Source of the DNA: an uncultured Acidimicrobiaceae bacterium
Lineage (GTDB): Bacteria > Actinomycetota > Acidimicrobiia > Spongiisociales > UBA5794
NCBI GenBank assembly: GCA_947258985.1
Contig: CAMYKI010000020.1
Coordinates: 1-40,054 of the forward strand
Length of the DNA: 40,054 nucleotides
Reading direction: 5' to 3'
The translations under genes and the position numbers were made by a program. The notes under the pieces are model-generated. The model made no database searches and was not told the DNA's origin. It saw only the letters and a program-made list of their open reading frames with translations. Position 1 is the stretch's first letter. Each line of letters starts with the position of its first letter. This document shows, in pieces, positions 1-7,826 of this stretch.

Positions 1-77
1 GTGCTCCCTTGTTCTTGTGCCTCGATCCGGCCCGCCAGCTTGGCGACGTTTGGGCCGAGTTGAAGCACTACAACTAG
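1..77 (+). CDS. C-terminal end of an unknown protein (partial at left edge)
   Basis: Reading from base 3, an open frame gives 24 residues ending in ..LGDVWAELKHYN and stops at a TAG at 75-77. The composition looks protein-like, but the piece is too short to assign a family. The TAG stop lies inside the CTAG that forms the left end of the repeat at 74-179, so the natural C-terminus may have been different before that repeat was placed there. It could also be a chance frame. Confidence 0.35.
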   Translation, partial: APLFLCLDPARQLGDVWAELKHYN

Positions 78-179
78 GTGACTGCTGAACAAATGACGTG
101 CAGACTCCCTCGGCACAAAGAACGCCCGATCACAGACGAGGCTGTGAGGCCAAACTGACATTGTTCAGCAGGTTCCTAG
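74..179. repeat. MITE-like / structured repeat, copy A (106 bp)
   Basis: The element begins and ends with CTAG. Its ends are inverted repeats: CTGCTGAACAA at 82-92 is the exact complement of TTGTTCAGCAG at 161-171, and the pairing continues imperfectly out to CTAGG on both sides. An inner hairpin CACAG..CTGTG lies at about 131-146. The right end (CC.AACTGACATTG.TC.GCAGG.TCCTAGG) is shared with the three copies at 9463-9747. No ORF is carried. Ends in YTAR resemble the target duplication known for IS5-group insertion sequences, which is inference. A structured RNA is the alternative. Confidence 0.55.
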
Positions 180-217
180 GCATCACCAAAACGTTGGGTT
201 TTGCCTGGCCTTCCGCG

Positions 218-248
218 GAGCAGCCCTCCCGTAGTGGGAGGGCTGCTC
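218..248 (-). terminator. Strong hairpin downstream of the SHOCT gene
   Basis: A perfect 13-bp stem (GAGCAGCCCTCCC at 218-230 with its complement at 236-248) encloses a 5-base loop. It lies about 55 bp past the stop of the minus-strand SHOCT gene. No clear U-tract follows on that strand, so it may be a processing or stabilising hairpin instead of a classical intrinsic terminator. Confidence 0.5.
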
Positions 249-302
249 GCATTGTGTTTCGACGGCGAAGTCCAGCCAGGCGGCACGTTGTCGAGGACCG
301 TC

Positions 303-572
303 TTAGCTTCCGAGAATCTTGGCCTTCTGAGCGGCGAACTCCTCGTCGGTGAGGATTCCCTGGGCGTGCAGTTCACCCAGCTTCTTGAGCTCCACATAGG
401 GATCCACCGCCGGTGCGGGTGCGGGTGCTGGAGCCGGTGCGGGTGCCGGTGCCGGGGCCGGGGCTGGCTCCGCCGCCGAATACAGCATGTCCTGGCGGCG
501 ATCCGTCCTTCGGCTCGTACGCCGTGAGGTGCGTCGTGCTGTGCGACGCATCGATCGTCTACGTGGGGGCAT
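303..572 (-). CDS. Small SHOCT-domain protein with an Arg-rich head and Ala-Pro tract
   Basis: This is an 89-residue protein in three parts. Residues 3-27 are very Arg-rich (RRTARRTSRRTSRRT). Residues about 36-54 form an uninterrupted Ala-Pro repeat. The C-terminal 30 residues match the SHOCT pattern (LKKLGELHAQGILTDEEFAA.KAKIL). SHOCT is a short helical module found at the ends of many bacterial membrane or oligomeric proteins; its role is unknown. The basic head could bind nucleic acid or acidic phospholipid, which is inference. AAAGG lies 9 bases before the ATG. It is followed by the hairpin at 218-248, and the DUF6325-like gene lies upstream in the same direction. Confidence 0.7.
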   Translation of the reverse strand: MPPRRRSMRRTARRTSRRTSRRTDRRQDMLYSAAEPAPAPAPAPAPAPAPAPAPAVDPYVELKKLGELHAQGILTDEEFAAQKAKILGS

Positions 573-617
573 AGGTTGGGCCTTTCTCTGTAAATTGGAT
601 CTCGTTGTCGAGCGGAG

Positions 618-1124
618 TTAGTCCTCGAGGGCGACGTCGGCGCCAAACGCTATCAAGGACTCCGGGTTGAGGAAGTCCTGGGCGATGACGATGCCACCCT
701 GCGAGCGCACCGCGTCACGTAGCGGGATCATCCAACGGTGCTCAATGACCAGCATCAGACCGGCGCCGCCGGGAGGAATGTCGTCGGCGATCGTTGCAAG
801 GGCTTCCTCGTCCAGACCGTATTCGTATTCTTCGGCCGCGCTGATGCCGCCCACAATGGCACCCATTTCGGCTCCGGCTTCACCACCGGATCCGAGACCG
901 ATGAGGGCACCAACCCAGGCCCCGTAGGTGATGGCCTCATCCTCGGTTAGATCGGTACCTTCGGCGGCGAGAACATTGCCTTCTTCGTCTTTGTAGACGC
1001 CGAGTACGTCGACAACCCTGATCAACCCGGCATTACTGGCATCTCCGAGTGCTGCGAGAACCCTTCCGTCGAGTTGAGGGTCGGTGAAACCAATAACGAA
1101 CAGCTGTAGCGGGCCGAATTCCAT
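618..1124 (-). CDS. DUF6325/DUF1269-like protein
   Basis: A 168-residue protein starts at the ATG at 1124, chosen because AGAAGGAG lies 5 bases before it; an upstream in-frame ATG at 1184 lacks this. It begins MEFGPLQLFVIGF, then has a VVDVLGVYKDEEGNV strand, a glycine-rich hydrophobic stretch (about residues 70-95) and a GAGLMLVIEHRW strand. This order fits the actinobacterial DUF6325/DUF1269 group of presumed envelope-associated or stress proteins with no known biochemistry. The glycine-rich stretch could be a membrane hairpin. It is transcribed toward the SHOCT gene, and its start region is divergent from the membrane protein at 1226. Confidence 0.75.
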   Translation of the reverse strand: MEFGPLQLFVIGFTDPQLDGRVLAALGDASNAGLIRVVDVLGVYKDEEGNVLAAEGTDLTEDEAITYGAWVGALIGLGSGGEAGAEMGAIVGGISAAEEYEYGLDEEALATIADDIPPGGAGLMLVIEHRWMIPLRDAVRSQGGIVIAQDFLNPESLIAFGADVALED

Positions 1125-1225
1125 GAGCGCTCCTTCTGGGGATACAACATGGTGAGAATAGCGCTGGTCCCGCTGCTGCGGCACCGAAGTCTGGTCCGAC
1201 CGTTGCGGCCCGGGGGTTCATTGCT

Positions 1226-2650
1226 ATGTTGGGATTGAACCCCGGATCCCCCTCGAAGCAGTCGACAATGGGTGAATTCCCGACAACAGACGGTGTCGTC
1301 CCGGTTGGCAAAGAGCGGTCGAATGTCCGCCCGGTGGCGGCGATGATCCTCATCATTCTGGCCTCGCTGGGTGTGGTTGTGTCGCTGGTGGGTTGGTGGG
1401 TGCGATCCACTCTGTTTGACACGGATTCGTTCATGGAAGTCGTCGAAACCTCCCTGTCGAGCGAGGAAGTCGCCACGGTCCTGGGTGATGCGATCTCCGA
1501 ACAGGTAGTCACCGCATTCGATATGGAGAGTCGTCTCGAAGAGGGCCTTGGTGCGATCGATACGTATCTCAGTGATTCGCTGGCCGACGCACTCGATCTG
1601 TCGCCCTCAGCGGAGGCCTTTTTCGGGCGTCTCGATCTCTTCCGACTGGCCGATCTGGCGGCACCGATAGCCGCGCCCGTTAACGAGACCATCGAAGAGG
1701 GCGTGGATGACCTGGTGCGTTCCGATACCTTCCAAGAGACCCTCCCGGATGCGCTTGCCTACGCCCACCGGGGAGCCGTGGCCCTCATCAGAGATGACTT
1801 CGAAGACCTGCCGAACGTCTCTGTGGTCGACGGGGAAGTGAGATGGAACGTGCTTCCCCTGGTCGCTGCCAGCATTGCCTACTTGCTTGACGCGGATTCG
1901 TTGCCCGCAATCGTCGGCCCGGTTGACGTCCCGGACATCACATATGACGACCCGCGGAGCGAGATGGTCGTCACTCTGGGTAGTGCTCTCGGCAGTGTGC
2001 TTCCAGATGGTTTTGGTGAAGTCACCATCATGAGCGAGGACAAGCTCGAGGGTTGGCAGTCGCTGGCCCGCATCCTCGACCGTCTCGTGTTAGCGGTGGC
2101 TGTTCTGGCCGTGGCGTTGACGATTGCAGCCTTCGTACTCTCGGCCGACCGCCGGCGAAGCCTGGTTCAGATGGCGTTCGGCAGCGTCGTCGCGGTGCTC
2201 GTCGCCTGGGTCGTCCAGAGCAGTGTGCTCGCCGCCGTTGACGTTGCGATCCGTGGTCAGAGCCAGCGGGCGGCTGTGGATGTGTTGTTTGAGGCGGTCT
2301 TCGCCCAACTCCGGAGTGTTTCGCTCATCTACATCGTGGTTGCCGGCGTGGTCGGGGTGTCGGCACACGTTGTCGGTCGGCCTCGATGGCTTACGGCCCT
2401 AGGCAATGCCGGGCAGATGGGCCGGTACCCCGGAAGCGAGCCTCCGGGCTTCGATCAGTTCGTCGCCACTCATCGTGACGCTTTCGCGGTTGCCGGATTG
2501 GTGATTGCGGTCGGGATCTGGTGGCTCGTCGGTTTGAGCGTTGCCAGCATCATCATCATTGGCGCCGGGCTCGGTGGGTATCTCTGGTACGTGACCAGGG
2601 TGGCTACTGCGGTGGACCAAGATTCTCTGGCTGAGACGACGGGCGGCTAG
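1226..2650 (+). CDS. Large integral membrane protein of unknown function
   Basis: This 474-residue protein has a short cytoplasmic head, a transmembrane segment at about 38-60, a long extracytoplasmic region (about 61-280) and then about five more transmembrane segments between 283 and 460. The external region is helical and acidic (FDTDSFMEVVETSLSSEEV..). This shape, one anchor plus a roughly 220-residue outer domain plus a membrane bundle, recurs in actinobacterial hypothetical membrane proteins; I do not recognise a named family. The start is uncertain: the ATG at 1226 and a second ATG at 1268 both lack a convincing Shine-Dalgarno. It is followed closely by the CPBP protease gene. Confidence 0.8.
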   Translation: MLGLNPGSPSKQSTMGEFPTTDGVVPVGKERSNVRPVAAMILIILASLGVVVSLVGWWVRSTLFDTDSFMEVVETSLSSEEVATVLGDAISEQVVTAFDMESRLEEGLGAIDTYLSDSLADALDLSPSAEAFFGRLDLFRLADLAAPIAAPVNETIEEGVDDLVRSDTFQETLPDALAYAHRGAVALIRDDFEDLPNVSVVDGEVRWNVLPLVAASIAYLLDADSLPAIVGPVDVPDITYDDPRSEMVVTLGSALGSVLPDGFGEVTIMSEDKLEGWQSLARILDRLVLAVAVLAVALTIAAFVLSADRRRSLVQMAFGSVVAVLVAWVVQSSVLAAVDVAIRGQSQRAAVDVLFEAVFAQLRSVSLIYIVVAGVVGVSAHVVGRPRWLTALGNAGQMGRYPGSEPPGFDQFVATHRDAFAVAGLVIAVGIWWLVGLSVASIIIIGAGLGGYLWYVTRVATAVDQDSLAETTGG

Positions 2651-2698
2651 CTCCGACCCTGACTCGATGAAATCCAACCAGGCTCTAAGCTCCGGTGA

Positions 2699-3466
2699 GT
2701 GACTGCTGAGCTATCCAACGACCGCCGGCGGAAGTCCGTCTGGACGACCGAACCGAAGAGCAAACCGGATCGAGCCCCCACCTACGAGATCCTGATCGTC
2801 GCCGTCCTGTTCTGCTGGAACCTCCTTGCAAACCTGGTGATCCCTGATCTGGGGGCCGTTCCCGTCGCCATCTCCGGCATGGTCGTCCTTCTCGTGCTGG
2901 CCCGCCGGGCGGGGGCCGGCTGGAGCAGTCTTGGTCTCGGTCGAGCCTCATTGGGCGCAGGGACGCGCCTCGGCGGCATCGTCTTCTTCGTGGTGACCGC
3001 CGGTGTCGTCATCGCAGCTCTCATTCCACCGCTGCGTGAATTCCTCGGCGACGATCGATTCATCGGGGTGGAGCTCGGAGAGATGTTGTACGAGGCGCTT
3101 CTGCGCATCCCGATCGGGACGGCCCTCGGCGAAGAGCTTGCCTTTCGGGGTGTGCTCTTTGGAGTGCTCCTTGCCTGGTTCTCGCCGCTTCGAGCGGCGC
3201 TGATCTCCTCTGCCCTGTTCGGTCTTTGGCATGTTCTACCCGGCATCGAGGCGCTGGAGACAACTACGGTGCCGGGTCTGGCATCTGGGCTCCTCGGAGC
3301 GCTATCGGTCACGGTCCAGGTCATCGTTACGGCGGGCGTCGGCATTGTGTTTTGCTGGCTGCGGTTCCGTAGCGGCAGCGTCGTCGCTCCCGTCCTTGCC
3401 CATTGGGCCATCAACGGTGCCGCCTTCGTTGTCGGCTGGCTGATTGTTGAGAACGGGTGGAAATGA
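2699..3466 (+). CDS. CPBP-family intramembrane metalloprotease
   Basis: This 255-residue multi-pass membrane protein (GTG start) carries all three motifs of the CPBP (Rce1/Abi-like) family: EE..FR with Glu145, Glu146 and Arg150; F...H with Phe174 and His178; and H...N with His235 and Asn239. These residues coordinate a metal and form the active site within the membrane. Family members cleave prenylated proteins in eukaryotes and membrane or bacteriocin-related substrates in bacteria; the substrate here is unknown. The stop codon overlaps the next gene's ATG (ATGA), so the two are translationally coupled. The first 30 residues are a charged cytoplasmic tail. Confidence 0.9.
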   Translation: MTAELSNDRRRKSVWTTEPKSKPDRAPTYEILIVAVLFCWNLLANLVIPDLGAVPVAISGMVVLLVLARRAGAGWSSLGLGRASLGAGTRLGGIVFFVVTAGVVIAALIPPLREFLGDDRFIGVELGEMLYEALLRIPIGTALGEELAFRGVLFGVLLAWFSPLRAALISSALFGLWHVLPGIEALETTTVPGLASGLLGALSVTVQVIVTAGVGIVFCWLRFRSGSVVAPVLAHWAINGAAFVVGWLIVENGWK

Positions 3467-4527
3467 GCGACCAACCAGACCCGCAACCAGTCACGGGAAC
3501 CACCAAGCGTGACATCCTGATCCGGATTGGCGGTCTTGTCATTGTGGCCGTTGTCTTGTGGCTGCTGTTCACCCGGTTGGTGTCTTGGGACGATGTTGTC
3601 GAGGCGATGAGGGGCCTCGACATGGGTGACTGGGCGCTGCTTGTCGGGGTGGCAATCGTGCGGATCGCTATCGAGCCGCTGCTGCTGATGGCGGCGACTC
3701 CCAAGCTTCGTTGGCCGCTGGCGCTCCCCGGTTTCCTTGCCCCGGCGGCCGCTGCCAGCGTCGTTCCCGGGCCATCCGACATGGTCGCCCGGTATGCCAT
3801 GTTCCGCAGCTGGGGGTATTCCAGCACCCAGACCAGCGCGTCGGTGCTCCTGGTGTTCCTGTACGGCACCTTTGCCAAGGTCGCGCTGCCGGTTGTGGCT
3901 GCCCTCGTGTTTCTGGGGTTCGGCCGATCCGACGCGGAACTCGAAACGATCGCCATCATCGCTGCCGGAATCCTTGTAGGCGGAGTATTCCTGATCTTCC
4001 TCCTGCTGCGCTCCGAGAAGACGGCACGACGGTTGGGCCACGCCGCGGGAACGGCGTCACATCGGGTTGCCGGGTGGTTTCGGATCAAGACTCCGGGAAC
4101 GCTAGCCGCCGATTTGGCCGACCGTGCCGCCCACTTCCGTGACAAGACCGGCGACGTTGTACGGACGCGCACTCATCTAGCAGCAGCCGCTGCAGCGGCT
4201 GCACAGGCTGCGCTGTTTGCCATCCTCGTTGTGTCCGTGAGAGTCGTGGGAGTCGGGGCGGACCAGCTCGACTGGATTGCGCTGCTGGCCGCGTTTGCTC
4301 TCGTGCAGTTGCTGACATCGGTTCCGATTACGCCTTCCGGACTCGGGGTTGCCGAAGCCGCCTACGTGGCCCTGCTCACAGCAGAGAGCAATACGGATCT
4401 CGCGGGGCAGATTGCCGCCGCGGCGATCATCTACCGGCTCTTCAGCTGGGTGCTCCTCGTGCCCCTCGGTGGCATTTCCTGGTTTTGGTGGAGTCGGAAC
4501 CGTCGCAGATTGAGAGGAACCCCCTGA
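3463..4527 (+). CDS. Lysylphosphatidylglycerol synthase transmembrane-type (YbhN/UPF0104) protein
   Basis: This 354-residue protein has about 8 hydrophobic segments and the family's late signature TSVPITPSGLGVAEAAYVAL near residues 285-305. The family includes the flippase half of MprF and free-standing YbhN-like proteins thought to move lipids across the membrane. No soluble aminoacyl-transferase domain is attached, so it should not synthesise lysyl-PG by itself. The ATG at 3463 overlaps the stop of the CPBP gene and is preferred over an in-frame GTG at 3457. The coupling suggests a shared envelope role. A short imperfect hairpin follows at about 4558-4572. Confidence 0.85.
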   Translation: MSDQPDPQPVTGTTKRDILIRIGGLVIVAVVLWLLFTRLVSWDDVVEAMRGLDMGDWALLVGVAIVRIAIEPLLLMAATPKLRWPLALPGFLAPAAAASVVPGPSDMVARYAMFRSWGYSSTQTSASVLLVFLYGTFAKVALPVVAALVFLGFGRSDAELETIAIIAAGILVGGVFLIFLLLRSEKTARRLGHAAGTASHRVAGWFRIKTPGTLAADLADRAAHFRDKTGDVVRTRTHLAAAAAAAAQAALFAILVVSVRVVGVGADQLDWIALLAAFALVQLLTSVPITPSGLGVAEAAYVALLTAESNTDLAGQIAAAAIIYRLFSWVLLVPLGGISWFWWSRNRRRLRGTP

Positions 4528-4638
4528 GGCTCCCAGGGTCAGCAATTACAGGGCGAACCACCCGGTCCGGGTGAGACAGCGAGCCTGCCATGGTGCTATT
4601 GTTTCTAGCCGTACGAAAGTCGAAAGAGGTAAGAATTT

Positions 4639-5019
4639 ATGCCAGTACTTGATGTTTTGTGGTCCATGCTTGTCTTCTTCCTGTTCCTCGCGTGGATCTG
4701 GGTATTGATCTCCGTGGTTGCGGACATCTTCCGCAGTGATGATTTGAACGGTTGGGCGAAGGCATTGTGGGTCATATTTGTGATCATCATCCCGTGGCTT
4801 GGTGTCCTCGTGTATTTGATCGCCCGTGGCGACAACATGGCCCAGCGCAACGTGAACGATGCGGTGGCCGCAGAAGATGCACGCCGTTCCTACATCCAGC
4901 AGGCTGCCGGCACCTCAGCGTCGCCGGCCGACGAGTTGGCAAAGCTCGCCAACCTCAAGGAGTCGGGTGTCATCAGCGATGAGGAGTACGCCACGCTGCG
5001 TGCCAAGGTCATTAGCTAG
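4639..5019 (+). CDS. PLDc_N and SHOCT domain membrane protein
   Basis: This 126-residue protein has two N-terminal transmembrane segments (about 6-28 and 38-62) with the phospholipase-D nuclease N-terminal (PLDc_N) pattern WAKALWVIFVIIIPWLGVLVYLIARG. A linker follows, then a C-terminal SHOCT module (LAKLANLKESGVISDEEYATLRAKV). No PLD catalytic HKD motif is present, so it is not a phospholipase; the N-terminal module is only a membrane anchor. AGAGG sits about 10 bases before the ATG. The hairpin at 5043-5071 ends the transcript. It is the second SHOCT protein within 5 kb and otherwise unrelated to the one at 303. Confidence 0.85.
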   Translation: MPVLDVLWSMLVFFLFLAWIWVLISVVADIFRSDDLNGWAKALWVIFVIIIPWLGVLVYLIARGDNMAQRNVNDAVAAEDARRSYIQQAAGTSASPADELAKLANLKESGVISDEEYATLRAKVIS

Positions 5020-5042
5020 GTAGACCCAATTCCGGAAACACC

Positions 5043-5071
5043 ACTGAGACCGCCCTACGGGCGGTCTCAGT
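5043..5071 (+). terminator. Intrinsic terminator
   Basis: A 13-bp perfect stem (ACTGAGACCGCCC at 5043-5055 with its complement at 5059-5071) has a 3-base loop and is followed by CGTTTCT. It starts 23 bases after the stop of the PLDc_N/SHOCT gene. Confidence 0.75.
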
Positions 5072-5179
5072 CGTTTCTAGTTGACAACGCGCAACGTCGA
5101 GCTGGACCGACGATGCGGTTGGTATCGAGTTCTCAGGTCTGAGACCTAGGATTGCGGCAACTCGATAGAAGGGGTTTTT

Positions 5180-5362
5180 GTGATTCGTGTGCTGCTGTGG
5201 ACTTCGGTCATCTTCCTCGTGGCGACCTTCCCGGCCACCTGGCTGTTGATGCTATTCCTGGGCAATCTCGATCTGGGCCTGTCGTATTGGGCTACGTTGC
5301 CAATGGGCATACTCGTTTCAGCGCTGCTTGCAGGGGCGGCCTCGCCCGGTTCTGAGATCTAG
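5180..5362 (+). CDS. Small two-span membrane protein
   Basis: This 60-residue protein consists almost entirely of two hydrophobic helices (about 3-26 and 32-54) with a short LGNLDLGLSYW loop. The GTG start is preceded by AGAAGGGG at a spacing of 5, which supports translation. The sequence between the terminator and this gene holds a TTGACA box and an inverted repeat AGGTCT-G-AGACCT at 5135-5147, a possible operator. The family is not recognised. Confidence 0.55.
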   Translation: MIRVLLWTSVIFLVATFPATWLLMLFLGNLDLGLSYWATLPMGILVSALLAGAASPGSEI

Positions 5363-5461
5363 GCAGGTACATCCCTTCCGGCACCACCGGGGTGATGACG
5401 GCTAGCATCGCCCCACGCGGCGGGGCGTTCCCGCCGCGAACGCCATGATGGAGGGAGCACC

Positions 5462-5854
5462 ATGAGCGATCTCGACAACGTCTTTAGCGAGATGTCGGAG
5501 ATCTCGAGCAAGCTCTACGAGTTGCCTGCCGACGCCTATGAAGAACGGGCAACCCTCGAGAGTCGACGTGAGGAGCTGCGTGCCAAGGCAGCATCCCTGG
5601 CAGATTCGATCGGCGATGAGCGTTCCACCGCCGAAATCAAAACCGAACTGCACTCGCTAGAAGAGCGTCTGGAGGCGATCGAAGGATCCCGGATCGATGT
5701 CGTCGGCCAGCACGGAGGTAGCGGCCTCGAGATTTCCGCCGCTTCGGATGCCATCGGAATCAATCAGCAGATCGAAGCGGGCGGCGGCGCCGACGAATTG
5801 CGATCCCGCATCGGCCAACTCCGCCAGGAGCTCGATCGTCGCGCCGACGGCTAG
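5462..5854 (+). CDS. Acidic coiled-coil protein of unknown function
   Basis: This 130-residue hydrophilic protein is predicted to be mostly helical. Heptad-like stretches occur at about 5-45 (MSEISSKLYELPADAYEERA), 55-75 and 110-127. A glycine-rich break (QHGGSGLEISAA, about 83-95) divides it into two coiled-coil parts. There is no signal peptide or membrane segment. GGAGGGAG lies just before the ATG. It ends in a 4-base overlap with the convergent yjbR-type gene, so the boundary between the two transcripts is very tight. Confidence 0.7.
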   Translation: MSDLDNVFSEMSEISSKLYELPADAYEERATLESRREELRAKAASLADSIGDERSTAEIKTELHSLEERLEAIEGSRIDVVGQHGGSGLEISAASDAIGINQQIEAGGGADELRSRIGQLRQELDRRADG

Positions 5855-6225
5855 GCGAAGTCCCCTAGACGATCCAGCACTTCTTCTGCCAGACGTCTTG
5901 GGGCGACCAGCGTGTAGGAGGTAACGACCCATTCCTGCACGACCTGCCAACGCGCTGCATCGGCTGAGAGGGAGAGGCTGAAGTCGATCCAGCCGTGATT
6001 CCCCAACCCGTATCCGGTCGGGCCGGCTGTCTCGTCGGTCGCTACCACCGCTCTGGCTTCTTCAACAGGGAGCTTGAGTGACAGTGAGGTCCCCGCAAGA
6101 TTGCTGAAGACGAAGTTCTTGCCCTTGACCCGGTAGCTCGGATGTCCACCCCACTGCTCGATGTCGACTCGCTCCGTTTCGGGCAGCAGGGCGATGATCT
6201 TCTCGAGTCTGTCGAGATTGCCCAT
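5851..6225 (-). CDS. MmcQ/YjbR family protein
   Basis: This 124-residue protein begins MGNLDRLEKIIALLPE. It has the family features HPSYRVKGKNFVF, a central SLSLKLPVEEARAVV strand-helix, a GNHGWIDFSL segment and a C-terminal W..V.TSYTLVAPRRLA helix. YjbR/MmcQ proteins share a CyaY-like fold and are often labelled DNA-binding; the function is not settled. The start at 6225 gives the usual length, although the frame is open far upstream through the crotonase gene. It lies 65 bp downstream of the crotonase gene and probably shares its transcript. Confidence 0.82.
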   Translation of the reverse strand: MGNLDRLEKIIALLPETERVDIEQWGGHPSYRVKGKNFVFSNLAGTSLSLKLPVEEARAVVATDETAGPTGYGLGNHGWIDFSLSLSADAARWQVVQEWVVTSYTLVAPRRLAEEVLDRLGDFA

Positions 6226-6290
6226 TGGTGCCGATCCTAAGTGTCTTTGCTTCTTCCGAGCGTGCCGTCGAAGGCCCCGAACCACGACAG

Positions 6291-7148
6291 CTACTGCCCT
6301 TTGTACTCCGGCGGCCGCTTCTCGAGGAAGGCCTGTATCGCCTCCGCCAGGTCGTCTGAGTACAAAAACGCCGCGTTCCACAGTGCCACGCGATCCAAGT
6401 CCTCGTGCACCTTTGCCCGGCGGGATGCGTTCAGCACAGCCTTGCTCCCCTGAACCGCTAGCGGTGAGTTCTGTGCAATCTGCATGGCAAGGTCGACGGC
6501 GGCTTCGAGCACGCTGGCGGCATCGTCGTGAACCGAACCGACAAATCCCATCTCCAGGGCCTCCGCAGCCGTCCAGTCGCGTCCCGTATAGACGAGCTCC
6601 GCGACCCTGCCCGGATCGATGATGGACGGGAGTCGTTGCAGAGTTCCGACGTCGGCAACCATCGCGATCTTGGTTTCCCGCACCGAGAACACTGCGTCTG
6701 CGGCAGCCAGCCTGATGTCGCATGCCGTCGCCAGGTCGACACCGGCCCCGATGCAATGCCCGTGGATGGCGGCGATCACCGGTTTGGGATTGTCTGCGAT
6801 CGAAGAGAAGGTGTGCTGCATCAACTTGATCTGCTTGTAGGTATTGAGTCGCTTGGCGACGTCCGAAGGAGAGGTTTCGCCGGTGATGGCGGCAATATCC
6901 CCCGCCATCACGGCCGGTCCGAAGGCCATCAAGTCGAGGCCTACCGTGAACGACGGGCCCCGACCGGCGATCACGATCGCACGAACTTCTTCCGCATTGC
7001 CCAACGCCTCGAGGACGTCGGGGAACTCGATCCAGAATTCGGGGGCGAGAGCGTTCCTCTTGCCGGGTCGATCGAGCCAGACGACGGCGACATGGTCGGC
7101 AAACTCAACGGAAACCACGTCTGAGGTGGGGATGCTGGGTTCAGTCAT
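6291..7148 (-). CDS. Crotonase-family enzyme, dienoyl-CoA isomerase type
   Basis: This 285-residue crotonase-fold protein has the oxyanion-hole segments SFTVGLDL (about 66-73) and HCIGAGVDLATACDIRLA (about 131-148). The three acidic residues that define delta-3,5-delta-2,4-dienoyl-CoA isomerase appear to be kept: Asp138 (GVDL), Glu158 (VRETKI) and Asp166 (ADVGTLQRLP). The last segment closely resembles mammalian ECH1 as I recall it. It would therefore shift double bonds during beta-oxidation of unsaturated acyl-CoAs in the cytoplasm instead of hydrating enoyl-CoA. It lies 4 bp downstream of mobA on the same strand, with no obvious functional link. Confidence 0.88.
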   Translation of the reverse strand: MTEPSIPTSDVVSVEFADHVAVVWLDRPGKRNALAPEFWIEFPDVLEALGNAEEVRAIVIAGRGPSFTVGLDLMAFGPAVMAGDIAAITGETSPSDVAKRLNTYKQIKLMQHTFSSIADNPKPVIAAIHGHCIGAGVDLATACDIRLAAADAVFSVRETKIAMVADVGTLQRLPSIIDPGRVAELVYTGRDWTAAEALEMGFVGSVHDDAASVLEAAVDLAMQIAQNSPLAVQGSKAVLNASRRAKVHEDLDRVALWNAAFLYSDDLAEAIQAFLEKRPPEYKGQ

Positions 7149-7152
7149 GGAC

Positions 7153-7728
7153 TCAGAGTAGAGCTTCTGCGGCCTGGACGGCCTGCGGCGTGTCGAGGCT
7201 CAGCCACGACCGGCCGTCCTCTCCCCAAGTGGCCCACTCGGCTTCGGGTACCAGCGTCGTAGCGACCCGGGGCAGCAGCCGGCGCAGCTTGAACTCCCCG
7301 GTAGACAGCATGATCTCCAGCGGTTCTCGGCACGCCTTGCGATAGAGGGCACACGTGACCTGCGGATGCTCCCCAACGGCAGGCATGACGGCGTCGCCGG
7401 GCAACTGAAACAGGTGCTCGGCGGTCGCCGGTCGGAGGAGTGGTTGGTCGACCGCGACGAGGAACAGATCGGCGTCGGGGTACCGGCGAAATACGGACAG
7501 CAAGCCGAGTGCCGGCCCGCCACCTTCAAACCCCGCAGCGTCGGGGACCGCTTCATAGCCTGCGAAGGCTTCCTCCCTGCCGGAGACGACCACCGGAAGC
7601 CCGACCGAGCCAAGAGCAGCACCCACACGTTCGACGAGAGGTCGGCCCCCAAGTTGCACCATTGCCTTGTCGGTTCCCATGCGACTGCCGGTGCCGCCGG
7701 CGACGATGACACCAATCGTTGCGTTCAT
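7153..7728 (-). CDS. mobA: Molybdenum cofactor guanylyltransferase (MobA-like)
   Basis: This 191-residue nucleotidyltransferase has the MobA signature at its start (GVIVAGGTGSRMGTDKAMVQ, Lys21) and an acidic metal-binding motif LVAVDQPLL near the middle. MobA joins GMP to molybdopterin to make the MGD cofactor of DMSO-reductase-family enzymes, such as the one encoded at 11637 here. The frame is open upstream to 7812, but MNATIGVIV at 7728 is the natural start; a GTG at 7734 is possible. No Shine-Dalgarno is visible, and a GATACT box 7-12 bases upstream suggests a leaderless message. CofC-like or MobA-like activities on other substrates cannot be excluded. Confidence 0.8.
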   Translation of the reverse strand: MNATIGVIVAGGTGSRMGTDKAMVQLGGRPLVERVGAALGSVGLPVVVSGREEAFAGYEAVPDAAGFEGGGPALGLLSVFRRYPDADLFLVAVDQPLLRPATAEHLFQLPGDAVMPAVGEHPQVTCALYRKACREPLEIMLSTGEFKLRRLLPRVATTLVPEAEWATWGEDGRSWLSLDTPQAVQAAEALL

Positions 7729-7826
7729 GAACACACAGTATCGATACCAAGCCCGTAGCGCCGAATGATCAAGATACGCGGAGGTAGCGTCGATAATGGG
7801 CGATAGATCCACCCGGGAGCACCCAA

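Noticed and set aside
406..466. GGTGCGGGTGC-type repeat as a regulatory or recombination repeat
   Set aside because: It is simply the codon-level repeat of the Ala-Pro tract in the SHOCT protein.
1220..1262. tRNA-like GGTTC..GAACC sequence
   Set aside because: No acceptor, D or anticodon arms can be drawn around it, and it lies at the start of a membrane-protein gene.
2782..4041. 419-residue minus-strand open frame
   Set aside because: It covers the CPBP and LPG_synthase_TM genes, whose motifs are unambiguous on the plus strand.
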